Below, one piece after another: positions 17,390-25,209 of a stretch of DNA of 25,704 nt; position 1 is the stretch's first letter, and each line of letters opens with the position of its first letter. The notes under the pieces were generated by a model. That model was not told the origin of the DNA. It made no database searches and saw only the letters and a program-made list of their open reading frames with translations. The stretch is from Flavobacterium psychrophilum. GTDB taxonomy: Bacteria; Bacteroidota; Bacteroidia; Flavobacteriales; Flavobacteriaceae. A program made the position numbers and the translations under genes. Where the stretch lies: positions 1-25,704 of the forward strand of contig QFQM01000054.1 of assembly GCA_003243255.1 (NCBI GenBank). Direction: 5' to 3'.

Positions 17390-17827
17390 ATGACCAGAAG
17401 AAGAACATTCATTTATTTTTTATTCCTGTTCCCATTGGCATGCAGTAGTGATTTGTCGGATGACCCTATCCCGATTATTCCGTTTGCAGACATTGTTATT
17501 GATGTGAGCTTCCCTCAATATGTAAACCTTCGTTCTGCAGGAGGATATATTACGGTAAATGGAGGCGTGCGCGGGATCATTGTCTATCGCTCCACAGGCA
17601 CTTCTTTTTTGGCCTATGAGCGAAACTGCTCGTACCATCCCAATGAAGCATGTGCTACTGTCAATGTACATTCATCAGGGTTGTACATGACCGATCCTTG
17701 CTGCAATTCAAACTTTTCATTTCAGGATGGCAGCCCTACTGGCGGGCAGGCATGGCAGCCATTGAGAAGATATCGCACCCAATTTGTAGGGTCAACGTTG
17801 ACGATATCGGACGAGGCATTAAATTGA
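17390..17827 (+). CDS. Small putative lipoprotein with degenerate Rieske-like domain
   Basis: The 145-residue protein begins with a positively charged, hydrophobic signal and FPLAC (Cys18), a lipobox-like site with an unusual Pro at -3, followed by Ser and Asp residues. The rest resembles a Rieske fold: beta-rich sequence, a first loop C80-SYH-PNEAC88, a second loop DPCCNSNF (residues 102-109), then QDGSPTGGQAWQPLRRY, the place of the usual GxxxxGPAxxPLxxY. In that alignment the two structural Cys (88 and 104) remain, but at least three of the four iron-sulfur ligands are replaced. A redox role is therefore doubtful. It follows pheS by 20 bases on the same strand and ends at a hairpin terminator. 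Function unknown. Confidence 0.72.
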   Translation: MTRRRTFIYFLFLFPLACSSDLSDDPIPIIPFADIVIDVSFPQYVNLRSAGGYITVNGGVRGIIVYRSTGTSFLAYERNCSYHPNEACATVNVHSSGLYMTDPCCNSNFSFQDGSPTGGQAWQPLRRYRTQFVGSTLTISDEALN

Positions 17828-17853
17828 TTTAGAACCTCAATGAATAGCAATAA

Positions 17854-17882
17854 AAATAGGTTGCCTGAATGGCAACCTATTT
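17854..17882. terminator. Bidirectional intrinsic terminator between convergent genes
   Basis: AAATAGGTTGCC (17854-17865) pairs perfectly with 17871-17882 around a five-base loop TGAAT. On the minus strand the stem is followed by a T-rich run (TTTATTG), suitable for ending the permease transcript; on the plus strand CCTATTTGCATTTAT follows. It lies between the stops of the small lipoprotein gene and the permease gene. Confidence 0.85.
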
Positions 17883-17907
17883 GCATTTATTGATGAAGAG
17901 CACTCTA

Positions 17908-19416
17908 TTACTTCTGTGCGTTCTGAAGCTTGCTGTTCTTCTTGCTGTAAACGAAGTACACAATAAGACCCAGCACCATCCAGCCCATAGCAACAGTTAA
18001 AGTTTGTGCGTCCAGCGCTACAATCATGGCACCACAGATTACGGCTCCTAAAATAGGTACCAGTGGAAAGTAGGGAGAGGATAATGGCGATTTGAAAGGT
18101 CTTTCAATATGGGGTGACTTAATGCGAAGCAACCACACGCCAATACTCACCAATACGAAGGCGAACAACGTACCAAAGCTGGTTAAGTCACCGGCCACGT
18201 GACCCGGTACAAAGGCAGAGAATAACCCGACAAACACAAACAGAATCATGTTGGCTTTGTAAGGAGTCTGAAAACGCGGGTGAAGGTCACTCAATACTTT
18301 GGGAACAAGACCATCCTGGCTCATGGTATAGAACACACGGCTTTGCCCCATCAACATGACCAGAATTACAGAAGAGAATCCCGCAAGGATAGCGATCGTT
18401 ACCGCTGTTGATAACCATTCGTAGCCAGGCATATAGGTACTGATGGCATAGGCTACTGAAGCTTCACGTCCTTTTTCAGGATCAACAAAGTCTTGCCAGT
18501 TGGCTACACCAGTGAGTACGTGACCAAATAATATATAAAGAATAGTACACACCACTAAAGAACCAAGAATACCAATAGGCATATCGCGTTTTGGATTTTT
18601 AGCTTCCTGTGCTGCTGTGGATACCGCATCGAACCCAATGAAAGCAAAGAACACAATCGCGGCTCCGCCAAGAACACCACCAATTCCATGCTTGAAGAAG
18701 CCGGAATAGTCGGCAATGATTTTGCCCGCGCTATCTGTTACTGCCGGCGTGCCCTCAGGAATCATGTAGGGTGAGTGATTGGCCGGATTGATGAACTTCC
18801 ATCCGATGAAGATGAACAACAAAACGATACCTACTTTAACGAATACAATGATCGAATTAAAGGTGGCCGACTCTTGCGTGCCTTTGATAAGAAGTAACGT
18901 CAATGCTAAAAGGATAACTAATGCTGGGGCATTGATAAGACCCTGATGCAGCACTCCTAATGAGTCGGTATAACTTTCGAAGGGAGAGTGACACCATTCA
19001 TAAGGGATACCCCCTCCGAGGAGTTTATTAAGATATTCGCTCCATGCGATACTTACGGTGGCAGCTCCCAGAGCATACTCCATAATCAATGCCCAGCCGA
19101 TAATCCAGGCGACCAACTCACCCATGGTTACATAGCTATACGCATAGGCACTGCCCGCTACAGGTATCATGGAAGCAAATTCTGCGTAACACAATCCGGC
19201 AAAGGCACAACCGATAGCCGCCACAATAAAAGAGATGGTTACCGCAGGACCAGCAGCTTGCCCGGCAGCAGCGGCCGTACGAACAAAAAGGCCAGCGCCG
19301 ATAATTGCCCCTATGCCGAGTGCGATAAGATTGCCCGCACCAAGGGTTCGTTTCAGTCCCTTTTCATTGCCTTGGGCAAGAAGTTGTTCTAATGGTTTTT
19401 TGACAAATAGACTCAT
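17908..19416 (-). CDS. APC-superfamily amino-acid permease (cationic amino-acid transporter-like)
   Basis: The 502-residue protein has about 12-14 membrane helices. The N-terminus MSLFVKKPLEQLLAQ, then LKRTLGAGNLIALGIGAIIGAGLFV, is the classic APC first helix with its GAIIGAGLF substrate-binding break. AGLCYAEFASMIPVAGSAYAYSYV and FFAFIGFDAVSTAAQEAKNP are typical of the CAT-type branch. By family it moves amino acids across the inner membrane with ion or proton coupling. Arginine, lysine or broader specificity cannot be fixed from sequence. The gene is transcribed toward pheS and its lipoprotein neighbour and ends at the shared terminator. It sits downstream of a PLP enzyme on the same strand but separated by about 150 bases with its own promoter-like sequence. 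Confidence 0.93.
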   Translation of the reverse strand: MSLFVKKPLEQLLAQGNEKGLKRTLGAGNLIALGIGAIIGAGLFVRTAAAAGQAAGPAVTISFIVAAIGCAFAGLCYAEFASMIPVAGSAYAYSYVTMGELVAWIIGWALIMEYALGAATVSIAWSEYLNKLLGGGIPYEWCHSPFESYTDSLGVLHQGLINAPALVILLALTLLLIKGTQESATFNSIIVFVKVGIVLLFIFIGWKFINPANHSPYMIPEGTPAVTDSAGKIIADYSGFFKHGIGGVLGGAAIVFFAFIGFDAVSTAAQEAKNPKRDMPIGILGSLVVCTILYILFGHVLTGVANWQDFVDPEKGREASVAYAISTYMPGYEWLSTAVTIAILAGFSSVILVMLMGQSRVFYTMSQDGLVPKVLSDLHPRFQTPYKANMILFVFVGLFSAFVPGHVAGDLTSFGTLFAFVLVSIGVWLLRIKSPHIERPFKSPLSSPYFPLVPILGAVICGAMIVALDAQTLTVAMGWMVLGLIVYFVYSKKNSKLQNAQK

Positions 19417-19437
19417 GATATTAGGTTAGGTATTTTT

Positions 19438-19467
19438 CAAAAGTTGCCTGGTTTTACCCTTCTGCAA
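19438..19467 (-). promoter_or_regulatory. Bacteroidota-type promoter for the permease gene
   Basis: Read on the minus strand, TTG (19467-19465) is followed by 19 bases and then AACTTTTG (19445-19438), one mismatch from TAnnTTTG. This spacing fits the -33/-7 consensus of this phylum and would give a short leader of about 15 bases before the ATG at 19416. No experimental support. Confidence 0.42.
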
Positions 19468-19564
19468 TTTTATAAAGCCCTAAAAGTAAAAATAATAATG
19501 GATTCGTAAAGCCGATTTTACTCCGGTACTCCATGAAAATGCATGAAGGCACAACTACCCATTA

Positions 19565-21091
19565 CTACGTGTAGGCAAGGTGGTAGTTGGTTTTGCCCGT
19601 GTTCACAATCAGAATTTTATCATCTTTTGGAATGTCATTTTGGTTTTGCAGCAACATGGCCAGCCCTGCAGCACCACTGGGTTCGCAAACGATATTTTGT
19701 TCGCGTGCCTTTTGTAAAGCCTCTTCCACATACTCTTCTTCTACATCCAGGATTCCTGAACCATGACCAATGCGATTATTTTCGATGAGCGATGCAAGGT
19801 ACGCGTTGTAATCCCGGAGTGAGGGCAGGTGGTAGGAGAATAATTTATCGAGCCGTGTGTTGGGTGTGTGTGTAGTGGCACCTATAAAATTGCAGTTACT
19901 GATTGTGTCAATGCTTCCGCGAAAGCGTGGATCATGCTTGTAGATGCGATTGTTAAATTCTCTCTCGGCAATAATCATCACATTAATGAAAAGATCGCCC
20001 GTACCAAAGGGAATGAAACAATGCTGCGGGTTTTCATTCAGGATCTCGTACGAAAGCCAGTCGTAATAATTGTCATTGTAGCGATCCAGTATTTCACGGT
20101 AAGTGATGTCAATTCCTTGTGAGTTGTCGGTGAGTTCTTTGATCTCTTTTCCGGTGAGTGACTTACGCGAAAGATCGGTCTCGTACACTTTGCACCCGAT
20201 TCGGGTAAGATGTTCTTTAATCTCCGGTTTCAGATGATGATCAACCAATACCTTCAGTATCGTATTTACATTATACAGTTTAAAGAAATGCTGAATACTA
20301 ACTGCCGCACTTCCCGATGAGATCAGCGAAATCTCTTTGATGTTGTATCGCTTGGCTTTGATGAGTACTTCCCACGCCATGCGGTCTTTGTGTGTGCCAG
20401 TGGGGTTAGAGCTTTCATCTTTCATCCACACATTGGTAAACCCGGGGATTTTGATGGGATAGGTGGATGATGCGGGAAATTGCGGAGTGTAAAATGGTTT
20501 TGGGGGAAACTCCGGCTTGTCAGGATCATTATAAGAAGGCACAGTGATGTTCTCGATCAGCTCTTCTGTTTTTATCGAGTCGTCCTGAATTTGTTTCTTT
20601 ACAATTTCAATTTCCTTAGCGGAAAGCTTTTCTAAAAGTAATTCCGCCACTTTGGAGGCAAAGCTATCGATACTTGGAGTAGCGGATGCCTGAGGGGTGT
20701 TGGTTACGGTTTCATTTTTGTCGCTATCAATCAGCGGCATGAATTTATCCGGATAGTACTGAGCGATGGTTTCATTCCAGTCGTATTTCCCCTGTGTAGA
20801 ATAGAGGCAAAGCATATCGCGCAATGATTTGGTCGCCCCCGGTGGACTCTTCAGGTTGAATGCGCGCCTGAGTAAATCTTCGGTAGGGCCTTTGGGATAT
20901 TGAACAGCCAGGTCCGGCCGATTGTCCTTTTGATCTTCAATAAATTTCTGAAGTGCTTTTTGCAGGTTGGGTATAAAACTCCACTTGCCGGTGCCCCGTG
21001 GCAGGGCATTGAATTGGGAAGAGTTGAACTCCTGCCGGATCAGATCCAGTACTTCACGCGGGATTGTTTTTGATGTAGCTTTTTTTGACAT
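19565..21091 (-). CDS. PLP-dependent threonine-synthase-like enzyme with long N-terminal extension
   Basis: The 508-residue protein has a fold-type II PLP domain from about residue 200 on: KDESSNPTGTHKDRMAWE with Schiff-base Lys235, SSGSAAVS (258-265, the usual SSGNAxxS), PFGTGDLF (361-368, phosphate-binding loop), CEPSGAAGLAML (469-480) and VNTGK near the end. This order is that of threonine synthase, cysteate synthase and threonine dehydratase. The first 190 residues are not part of that fold. Residues 12-115 look helical and compact (RGTGKWSFIPNLQKALQKFI, SPPGATKSLRDMLCLY, KYDWNETIAQYY), then a linker and a charged helix (150-180). I do not recognise this domain. The reaction is not assignable; a housekeeping threonine synthase seems unlikely given the extension. 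Confidence 0.8.
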   Translation of the reverse strand: MSKKATSKTIPREVLDLIRQEFNSSQFNALPRGTGKWSFIPNLQKALQKFIEDQKDNRPDLAVQYPKGPTEDLLRRAFNLKSPPGATKSLRDMLCLYSTQGKYDWNETIAQYYPDKFMPLIDSDKNETVTNTPQASATPSIDSFASKVAELLLEKLSAKEIEIVKKQIQDDSIKTEELIENITVPSYNDPDKPEFPPKPFYTPQFPASSTYPIKIPGFTNVWMKDESSNPTGTHKDRMAWEVLIKAKRYNIKEISLISSGSAAVSIQHFFKLYNVNTILKVLVDHHLKPEIKEHLTRIGCKVYETDLSRKSLTGKEIKELTDNSQGIDITYREILDRYNDNYYDWLSYEILNENPQHCFIPFGTGDLFINVMIIAEREFNNRIYKHDPRFRGSIDTISNCNFIGATTHTPNTRLDKLFSYHLPSLRDYNAYLASLIENNRIGHGSGILDVEEEYVEEALQKAREQNIVCEPSGAAGLAMLLQNQNDIPKDDKILIVNTGKTNYHLAYT

Positions 21092-21206
21092 CGGGTAATT
21101 GAAGGAACAGCTCCAAGATCACTTAACCAGATGGAATATGCAATTGAAATTTGATCAGTGAAAGGTGGTATTAAGTAACTGGCAGAACTACCTGTTTTGA
21201 CACCAG

Positions 21207-21295
21207 GTTGACAATGGACAAAAAGAGAATAGACAATAATTGAATCTTTGATTGAATCTGAACTCTTGGCCGGTTGTCCATTGCTCATTGTCAAC
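21207..21295. repeat. Imperfect inverted repeat with unequal arms
   Basis: GTTGACAATGGACAA (21207-21221) recurs in reverse complement at 21274-21295, where the arm reads (minus strand) GTTGACAATGAGCAATGGACAA: the same sequence with a 7-base near-duplication inside. The loop of 52 bases also contains ATTGAATCT twice. It lies between the TonB-like gene's stop and the PLP enzyme's start, both on the minus strand. It could be an intergenic dispersed repeat or a transcript-end structure. Confidence 0.55.
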
Positions 21296-21301
21296 TTGCA
21301 C

Positions 21302-22681
21302 TTACGGCAATCTAAATCTCATCCGCACTCGCATACGGCTATCGATAGCTGCATCGCCTTTGCGTGATGGATACCACTTGGGCCCTTGTTTGATCAGGCG
21401 GATTACTTCTTCATCACATCCGCTGCCGATGCCTTTTATTACTTTGAATTCATTGAGCAGGCCATCGGAGGTTACGGTAAACTGCACCGTCACCTTTCCT
21501 TCAATTTTATTTTCGAGTGCCTGCTGCGGATATTGAATATTCGTCTCCAGGTATTTTTTGAATGCACGTCTTCCGCCATTGGGTTCTGCTATTATCAGCG
21601 TAGGAAAGTCATCATCGGCAGCCACACCGTTATCGGTTCCATAGCCTACAACGACCACCTCACTCAATTGAGATACATCCGCAGCCAGCTGCGTGTCGAT
21701 ATTCGATTGATTGTTGACCGGTACTTCGATGTTGGTGGTTCCTATGAATGTGAAAGAGAGCTCCGGATTTTTTTCTGCTCCTAACTCTATTCTATAATTT
21801 CCTTCTTCATCGGTGATCGTCCCTTTTGTAGTTCCTTTTATAATCACGTTTACACCGGGCAGTCCAGATCCATCCTCAGCCGAAGTTACCTTGCCGGTAA
21901 CTACACGAAGGTTTTCTAATACTTCTCCGGTATAAGAAGAAGAGGGGCTATTTTTCTTTTTTGAGTCTTTCTCGGCCTCTTCACGTAAAGCCTTTCGCAG
22001 AACGGATGGAGCTGCTTTTGTCTCTTCCTGTTTCGCATCAGCTAAAGTCCGTTTTTCACTTGCTTCCGCTTCTGTTTTTGTTGCCGGAGCTTCCTCTCCC
22101 TTTTCTGCGAGTACAGGTTCAGGTATTAAAGCAGGCGGGGCAGACGCTGACTCCATCTTTGCTTCCACATCAGTTTGCTTCACCGCAAACGCGGATGAGC
22201 GCAGTGTATCTGCAAATTGTTGTTTCGATTTTCTCGATTGGGATGATGCTTCTTCTTTGCTTTCCGGATTTGCCTCTAGTGCATCGGCTTTATTTAATGT
22301 GAGCAACTCGGGCTTTTTAGTAATGGAGTCATTGTCATCGGCAGGAATTGAATCGGCTTTCGTTTCAGTGTTTGAGCTTATCCATTCAGTATCGTTATCC
22401 TCTTTGGAAAGGAAATAGAAGGTGAGCGAAACTCCGGTCACAACAAAAATACCGGCAGCAATACGCAGCGGTATCCAGAACGATTTCTTTTTCGTGCCAA
22501 GAATTTTTCCGTTCAGTGCAGCAAGGTCTTTCGAAAAATCATCCGCCGATAGTTCTTCAATACCATCCAAAGCATCCGCCAGAAAAGGATCGTTCAGCGC
22601 TTTCCTTTCCAGCGCATTCCTTTCCGAGCTGGTCATTTTGCCACTCTTGTATCGTTCTATATCGTTATTCCAATCCTGCAT
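21302..22681 (-). CDS. Membrane anti-sigma-like protein with CarboxypepD-regulatory-like and TonB C-terminal domains
   Basis: The 459-residue protein has a cytoplasmic N-terminus of about 65 residues (RYKSGKMTSSERNALERKAL, then DPFLADALDGIEEL) like the start of FecR-type and other Bacteroidota anti-sigma proteins. One membrane helix (about 68-91) and a long charged Ala/Glu/Lys-rich periplasmic linker (95-255) follow. Next come a carboxypeptidase-regulatory-like beta domain (258-338), LSEVVVVGYG (339-348, like a SusC TonB-box region), and a TonB C-terminal domain (about 366-459: AFKKYLETNIQYPQQALEN, GKVTVQFTVTSDG). It overlaps the sigma-factor gene by 17 bases. I infer that it regulates that sigma factor and/or contacts an outer-membrane receptor. 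Confidence 0.88.
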   Translation of the reverse strand: MQDWNNDIERYKSGKMTSSERNALERKALNDPFLADALDGIEELSADDFSKDLAALNGKILGTKKKSFWIPLRIAAGIFVVTGVSLTFYFLSKEDNDTEWISSNTETKADSIPADDNDSITKKPELLTLNKADALEANPESKEEASSQSRKSKQQFADTLRSSAFAVKQTDVEAKMESASAPPALIPEPVLAEKGEEAPATKTEAEASEKRTLADAKQEETKAAPSVLRKALREEAEKDSKKKNSPSSSYTGEVLENLRVVTGKVTSAEDGSGLPGVNVIIKGTTKGTITDEEGNYRIELGAEKNPELSFTFIGTTNIEVPVNNQSNIDTQLAADVSQLSEVVVVGYGTDNGVAADDDFPTLIIAEPNGGRRAFKKYLETNIQYPQQALENKIEGKVTVQFTVTSDGLLNEFKVIKGIGSGCDEEVIRLIKQGPKWYPSRKGDAAIDSRMRVRMRFRLP

Positions 22682-23237
22682 TCTTTTCCATACAGATTTT
22701 CAGGTTACGCTTACCATTTTGAATATGACTTTTTACCTTGTTCAGATCAAAGCCTGTGAGCCCGGTTATTTCTTTATAACACTTTTCCTGCATAAAGAAC
22801 AAACTGACACATTTTTTCTGGTCGTCCATCAGCTGACCTATACAATATTCCAATTTAGTCAGGTTTGCCTCCATTTCGGGCTCCTCTTCCAGATGCAAAA
22901 CCAGGTCGTTTTCCATACGGGATGGATCAAATTCGTTGTGCCCCTTTCCTTTTTGCGATCGCAGGTACATCAGGCACTCATTTCGGGTAGTGGTGTAGAG
23001 CCAGCTTTTGAAATAGGTAACTTCATGATTTTTGAGTTTGGCCGGCAGCTTCTCGTACACCTGCATCACCATGTCCTTCGCTTCATCCCGGTCTTTCAGG
23101 TACTTCAGGCACAAACCATATAAAAGAGCGGAGTAGCGCACAAAGAGCTGGCTGAGAACATCCTGCTGCCCGTTTGTCTTGAATTGACTTACCAATTCAG
23201 CATCACTTAACGAAGACAGGTTCCTGTTCACAAACAT
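22665..23237 (-). CDS. ECF-type RNA polymerase sigma factor
   Basis: The 190-residue protein has sigma region 2 (about residues 25-95: LFVRYSALLYGLCLKYLKDR, DEAKDMVMQVYEKL, TYFKSWLYTTTRNECLMYLR) and region 4 (about 125-180: LEYCIGQLMDDQKKCVSLFF, CYKEITGLTGFDLNKVKSHI, NGKRNLKICME). It has no region 1 or 3, as in ECF factors. It directs core polymerase to a specific set of promoters and is normally held by a cognate anti-sigma factor. The following overlapping gene encodes a likely partner. The start ATG at 23237 fits the usual short N-terminus. The intergenic region shared with the divergent VWA gene is only 81 bases, so both may be controlled from it. Confidence 0.93.
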   Translation of the reverse strand: MFVNRNLSSLSDAELVSQFKTNGQQDVLSQLFVRYSALLYGLCLKYLKDRDEAKDMVMQVYEKLPAKLKNHEVTYFKSWLYTTTRNECLMYLRSQKGKGHNEFDPSRMENDLVLHLEEEPEMEANLTKLEYCIGQLMDDQKKCVSLFFMQEKCYKEITGLTGFDLNKVKSHIQNGKRNLKICMEKNAGLE

Positions 23238-23267
23238 CGCCTCAAGATAAAAATTTTCTTTTTGCTT

Positions 23268-23312
23268 ATGGAATTTAACCCGCTACAACATCTCAGCAGC
23301 AAACAAAATTAA
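23268..23312 (+). other. Possible 14-codon leader reading frame before the VWA gene
   Basis: ATG at 23268 opens a frame of 14 codons (MEFNPLQHLSSKQN) that stops at 23312, six bases before the VWA start. The nine bases TTGCTTATG occur at both starts. It could be a small upstream reading frame or simple chance; nothing shows that it is translated. Confidence 0.25.
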
Positions 23313-23318
23313 TTGCTT

Positions 23319-25190
23319 ATGAAAAAGATCATAACTGTACTTGTCCTGGTGATGACCGCTTCGCTGGGATCGGTGTTTGCACAAGAGCGTACCATTACCG
23401 GCACGGTAACATCAGCCGATGACGGAAGCCCGATAACGGGTGTTAACGTTACTCTTAAGGGAACGAAGAAGGGGACCATTACAGATGCCCAGGGTAAGTA
23501 CAGTATTACTACTCCACCGAAAGGCACGTTGGTGTTTTCTTTTATTGGATACATGAACAATGAAATTCCTATCGGAATCAACAACGTAATTAATGTTACG
23601 ATGTCTGTCGATTCAAAAGCATTAAGCGAAGTAGTGGTTACAGGTTATAGCCTTGATCAGCAGCTTCAAGGGCGAGTAGCAGGGGTTCGAATAAGTAAAA
23701 GAAAAGGAGAGGAGCGAAAACAAATGGCTCCTTCTGCTGGATATACCGAATATGAACAACAGCCCGATTGGAACACAGAGGGTTATAATTCAATCACCGA
23801 AAATATCTTTCACGATGCATTCCATAATCCCTTATCCACTTTTTCCATTGATGTAGATGCCGCTTCTTATAGCAACATGCGTCGGTTTATTTCCAACGGG
23901 CAGCGTCCTCCGAAAGATGCAGTGCGCATTGAAGAGATGATCAACTATTTCGATTATGACTATAAACAACCGGCAGGAGAAGATCCTTTTTCAATCTATA
24001 CCGAAATTTCAAGCGCCCCCTGGAACAGCAAGCATAAACTGGTTCACATCGGCCTGCAGGGTAAGAAAATCCCAACTGCCAATTTGCCCGCATCCAATCT
24101 TGTATTCCTGATCGATGTTTCAGGTTCGATGAGTGATGAAAACAAATTACCCCTGCTAAAAGCATCATTTAAACTTTTGGTAGAACAAATGCGCGAACAA
24201 GACCGTGTGGCCATTGTAGTATATGCCGGTGCGGCAGGACTGGTTCTTCCCTCTACATCGGGTGCCAACAAGAAAACCATTATTGAAGCACTTGAAAATT
24301 TACAAGCAGGCGGATCGACAGCCGGTGGTGCAGGAATAAAACTGGCCTATAAGATTGCTAAAGAAAATTTCAAAGAAGGTGGCAATAATCGCGTTATTCT
24401 GGCTACGGACGGTGATTTTAATATTGGAGAATCCAGCGATGCTTCGATGGAACGATTGATTGAAGAGAAAAGAAATGAGGGAGTATTTCTCACTGCGCTT
24501 GGCTACGGCATGGGCAACTACAAAGACTCCAAAATGGAAACGTTGGCCGATAAGGGAAATGGCAACTATGCGTACATCGACAATATCCTTGAAGCACAGA
24601 AAGTGTTAGTGAACGAGTTCGGAGGAACGCTATTTACCATCGCTAAAGATGTGAAGTTGCAGATTGAGTTTAATCCCGCGAAAGTGAAAGCGTATCGCTT
24701 GATTGGCTATGAAAACAGGATGCTGCAAAACGAAGATTTCAATAATGATAAAAAAGATGCCGGTGAATTAGGTTCTGGCCACACCGTTACCGCATTGTAT
24801 GAAATTATTCCTGCGGGGGTAGAAAGCGAATTCTATAAAATCGACGAGTTGAAATATCAAAAGGCCAAAACAGAAGCTTCAGCATCTGCCTCCAACGAAT
24901 TGATGACGGTGAAGTTTCGCTATAAAAAACCGGATGGAGATACGAGCAAATTAATCACCCATGTGTTAATCGATCATAATGTAGCTTTAAATAAAACTTC
25001 CGATGACTTCCGCTGGTCTGCCTCCGTTGCTGCGTTTGGCATGTTGCTTCGCGAATCAGAATATGTGAAAGATTTTTCATTCGAAGAGGTCATTCAGCTG
25101 GCACAAGGCGCGAAGGGAAAAGACACGGAGGGGTACCGGATTGAATTTATCAATCTGGTAAAGACCCAAGGGCTGATGGCAAGCCGGTAA
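23319..25190 (+). CDS. Secreted VWA-domain protein (YfbK-like) with CarboxypepD-regulatory-like domain
   Basis: The 623-residue protein starts at ATG 23319, where a clear signal peptide (MKKIITVLVLVMTASLGSVFA, cleavage before Gln22) begins; the TTG six bases upstream is not favoured. Residues 24-100 form a carboxypeptidase-regulatory-like domain, followed by LSEVVVTGYS and QLQGRVAGVRI (residues 102-125), a stretch resembling the TonB-box/plug start of SusC receptors. The YfbK-type segment PLSTFSIDVDAASYSNMRRF comes next, then a VWA domain with a complete MIDAS: Asp266-x-Ser268-x-Ser270, Thr334 and Asp364. A C-terminal region follows (DUF3520-like, about 480-623). It likely works in the periplasm or on the surface as a metal-dependent binding protein. 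Ligand unknown. Confidence 0.9.
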   Translation: MKKIITVLVLVMTASLGSVFAQERTITGTVTSADDGSPITGVNVTLKGTKKGTITDAQGKYSITTPPKGTLVFSFIGYMNNEIPIGINNVINVTMSVDSKALSEVVVTGYSLDQQLQGRVAGVRISKRKGEERKQMAPSAGYTEYEQQPDWNTEGYNSITENIFHDAFHNPLSTFSIDVDAASYSNMRRFISNGQRPPKDAVRIEEMINYFDYDYKQPAGEDPFSIYTEISSAPWNSKHKLVHIGLQGKKIPTANLPASNLVFLIDVSGSMSDENKLPLLKASFKLLVEQMREQDRVAIVVYAGAAGLVLPSTSGANKKTIIEALENLQAGGSTAGGAGIKLAYKIAKENFKEGGNNRVILATDGDFNIGESSDASMERLIEEKRNEGVFLTALGYGMGNYKDSKMETLADKGNGNYAYIDNILEAQKVLVNEFGGTLFTIAKDVKLQIEFNPAKVKAYRLIGYENRMLQNEDFNNDKKDAGELGSGHTVTALYEIIPAGVESEFYKIDELKYQKAKTEASASASNELMTVKFRYKKPDGDTSKLITHVLIDHNVALNKTSDDFRWSASVAAFGMLLRESEYVKDFSFEEVIQLAQGAKGKDTEGYRIEFINLVKTQGLMASR

Positions 25191-25209
25191 GAAATTGGTG
25201 GTAAATCAT

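Noticed and set aside
19417..19564. Terminator for the PLP-enzyme transcript
   Set aside because: Only a 5-bp stem (GTAAA/TTTAC) without a clear T-run on the right strand was found, too weak to call.
21961..23123. Plus-strand open frames up to 233 codons opposite the TonB-like and sigma-factor genes
   Set aside because: They run antisense to two well-supported domain-bearing proteins and show no recognisable motif.
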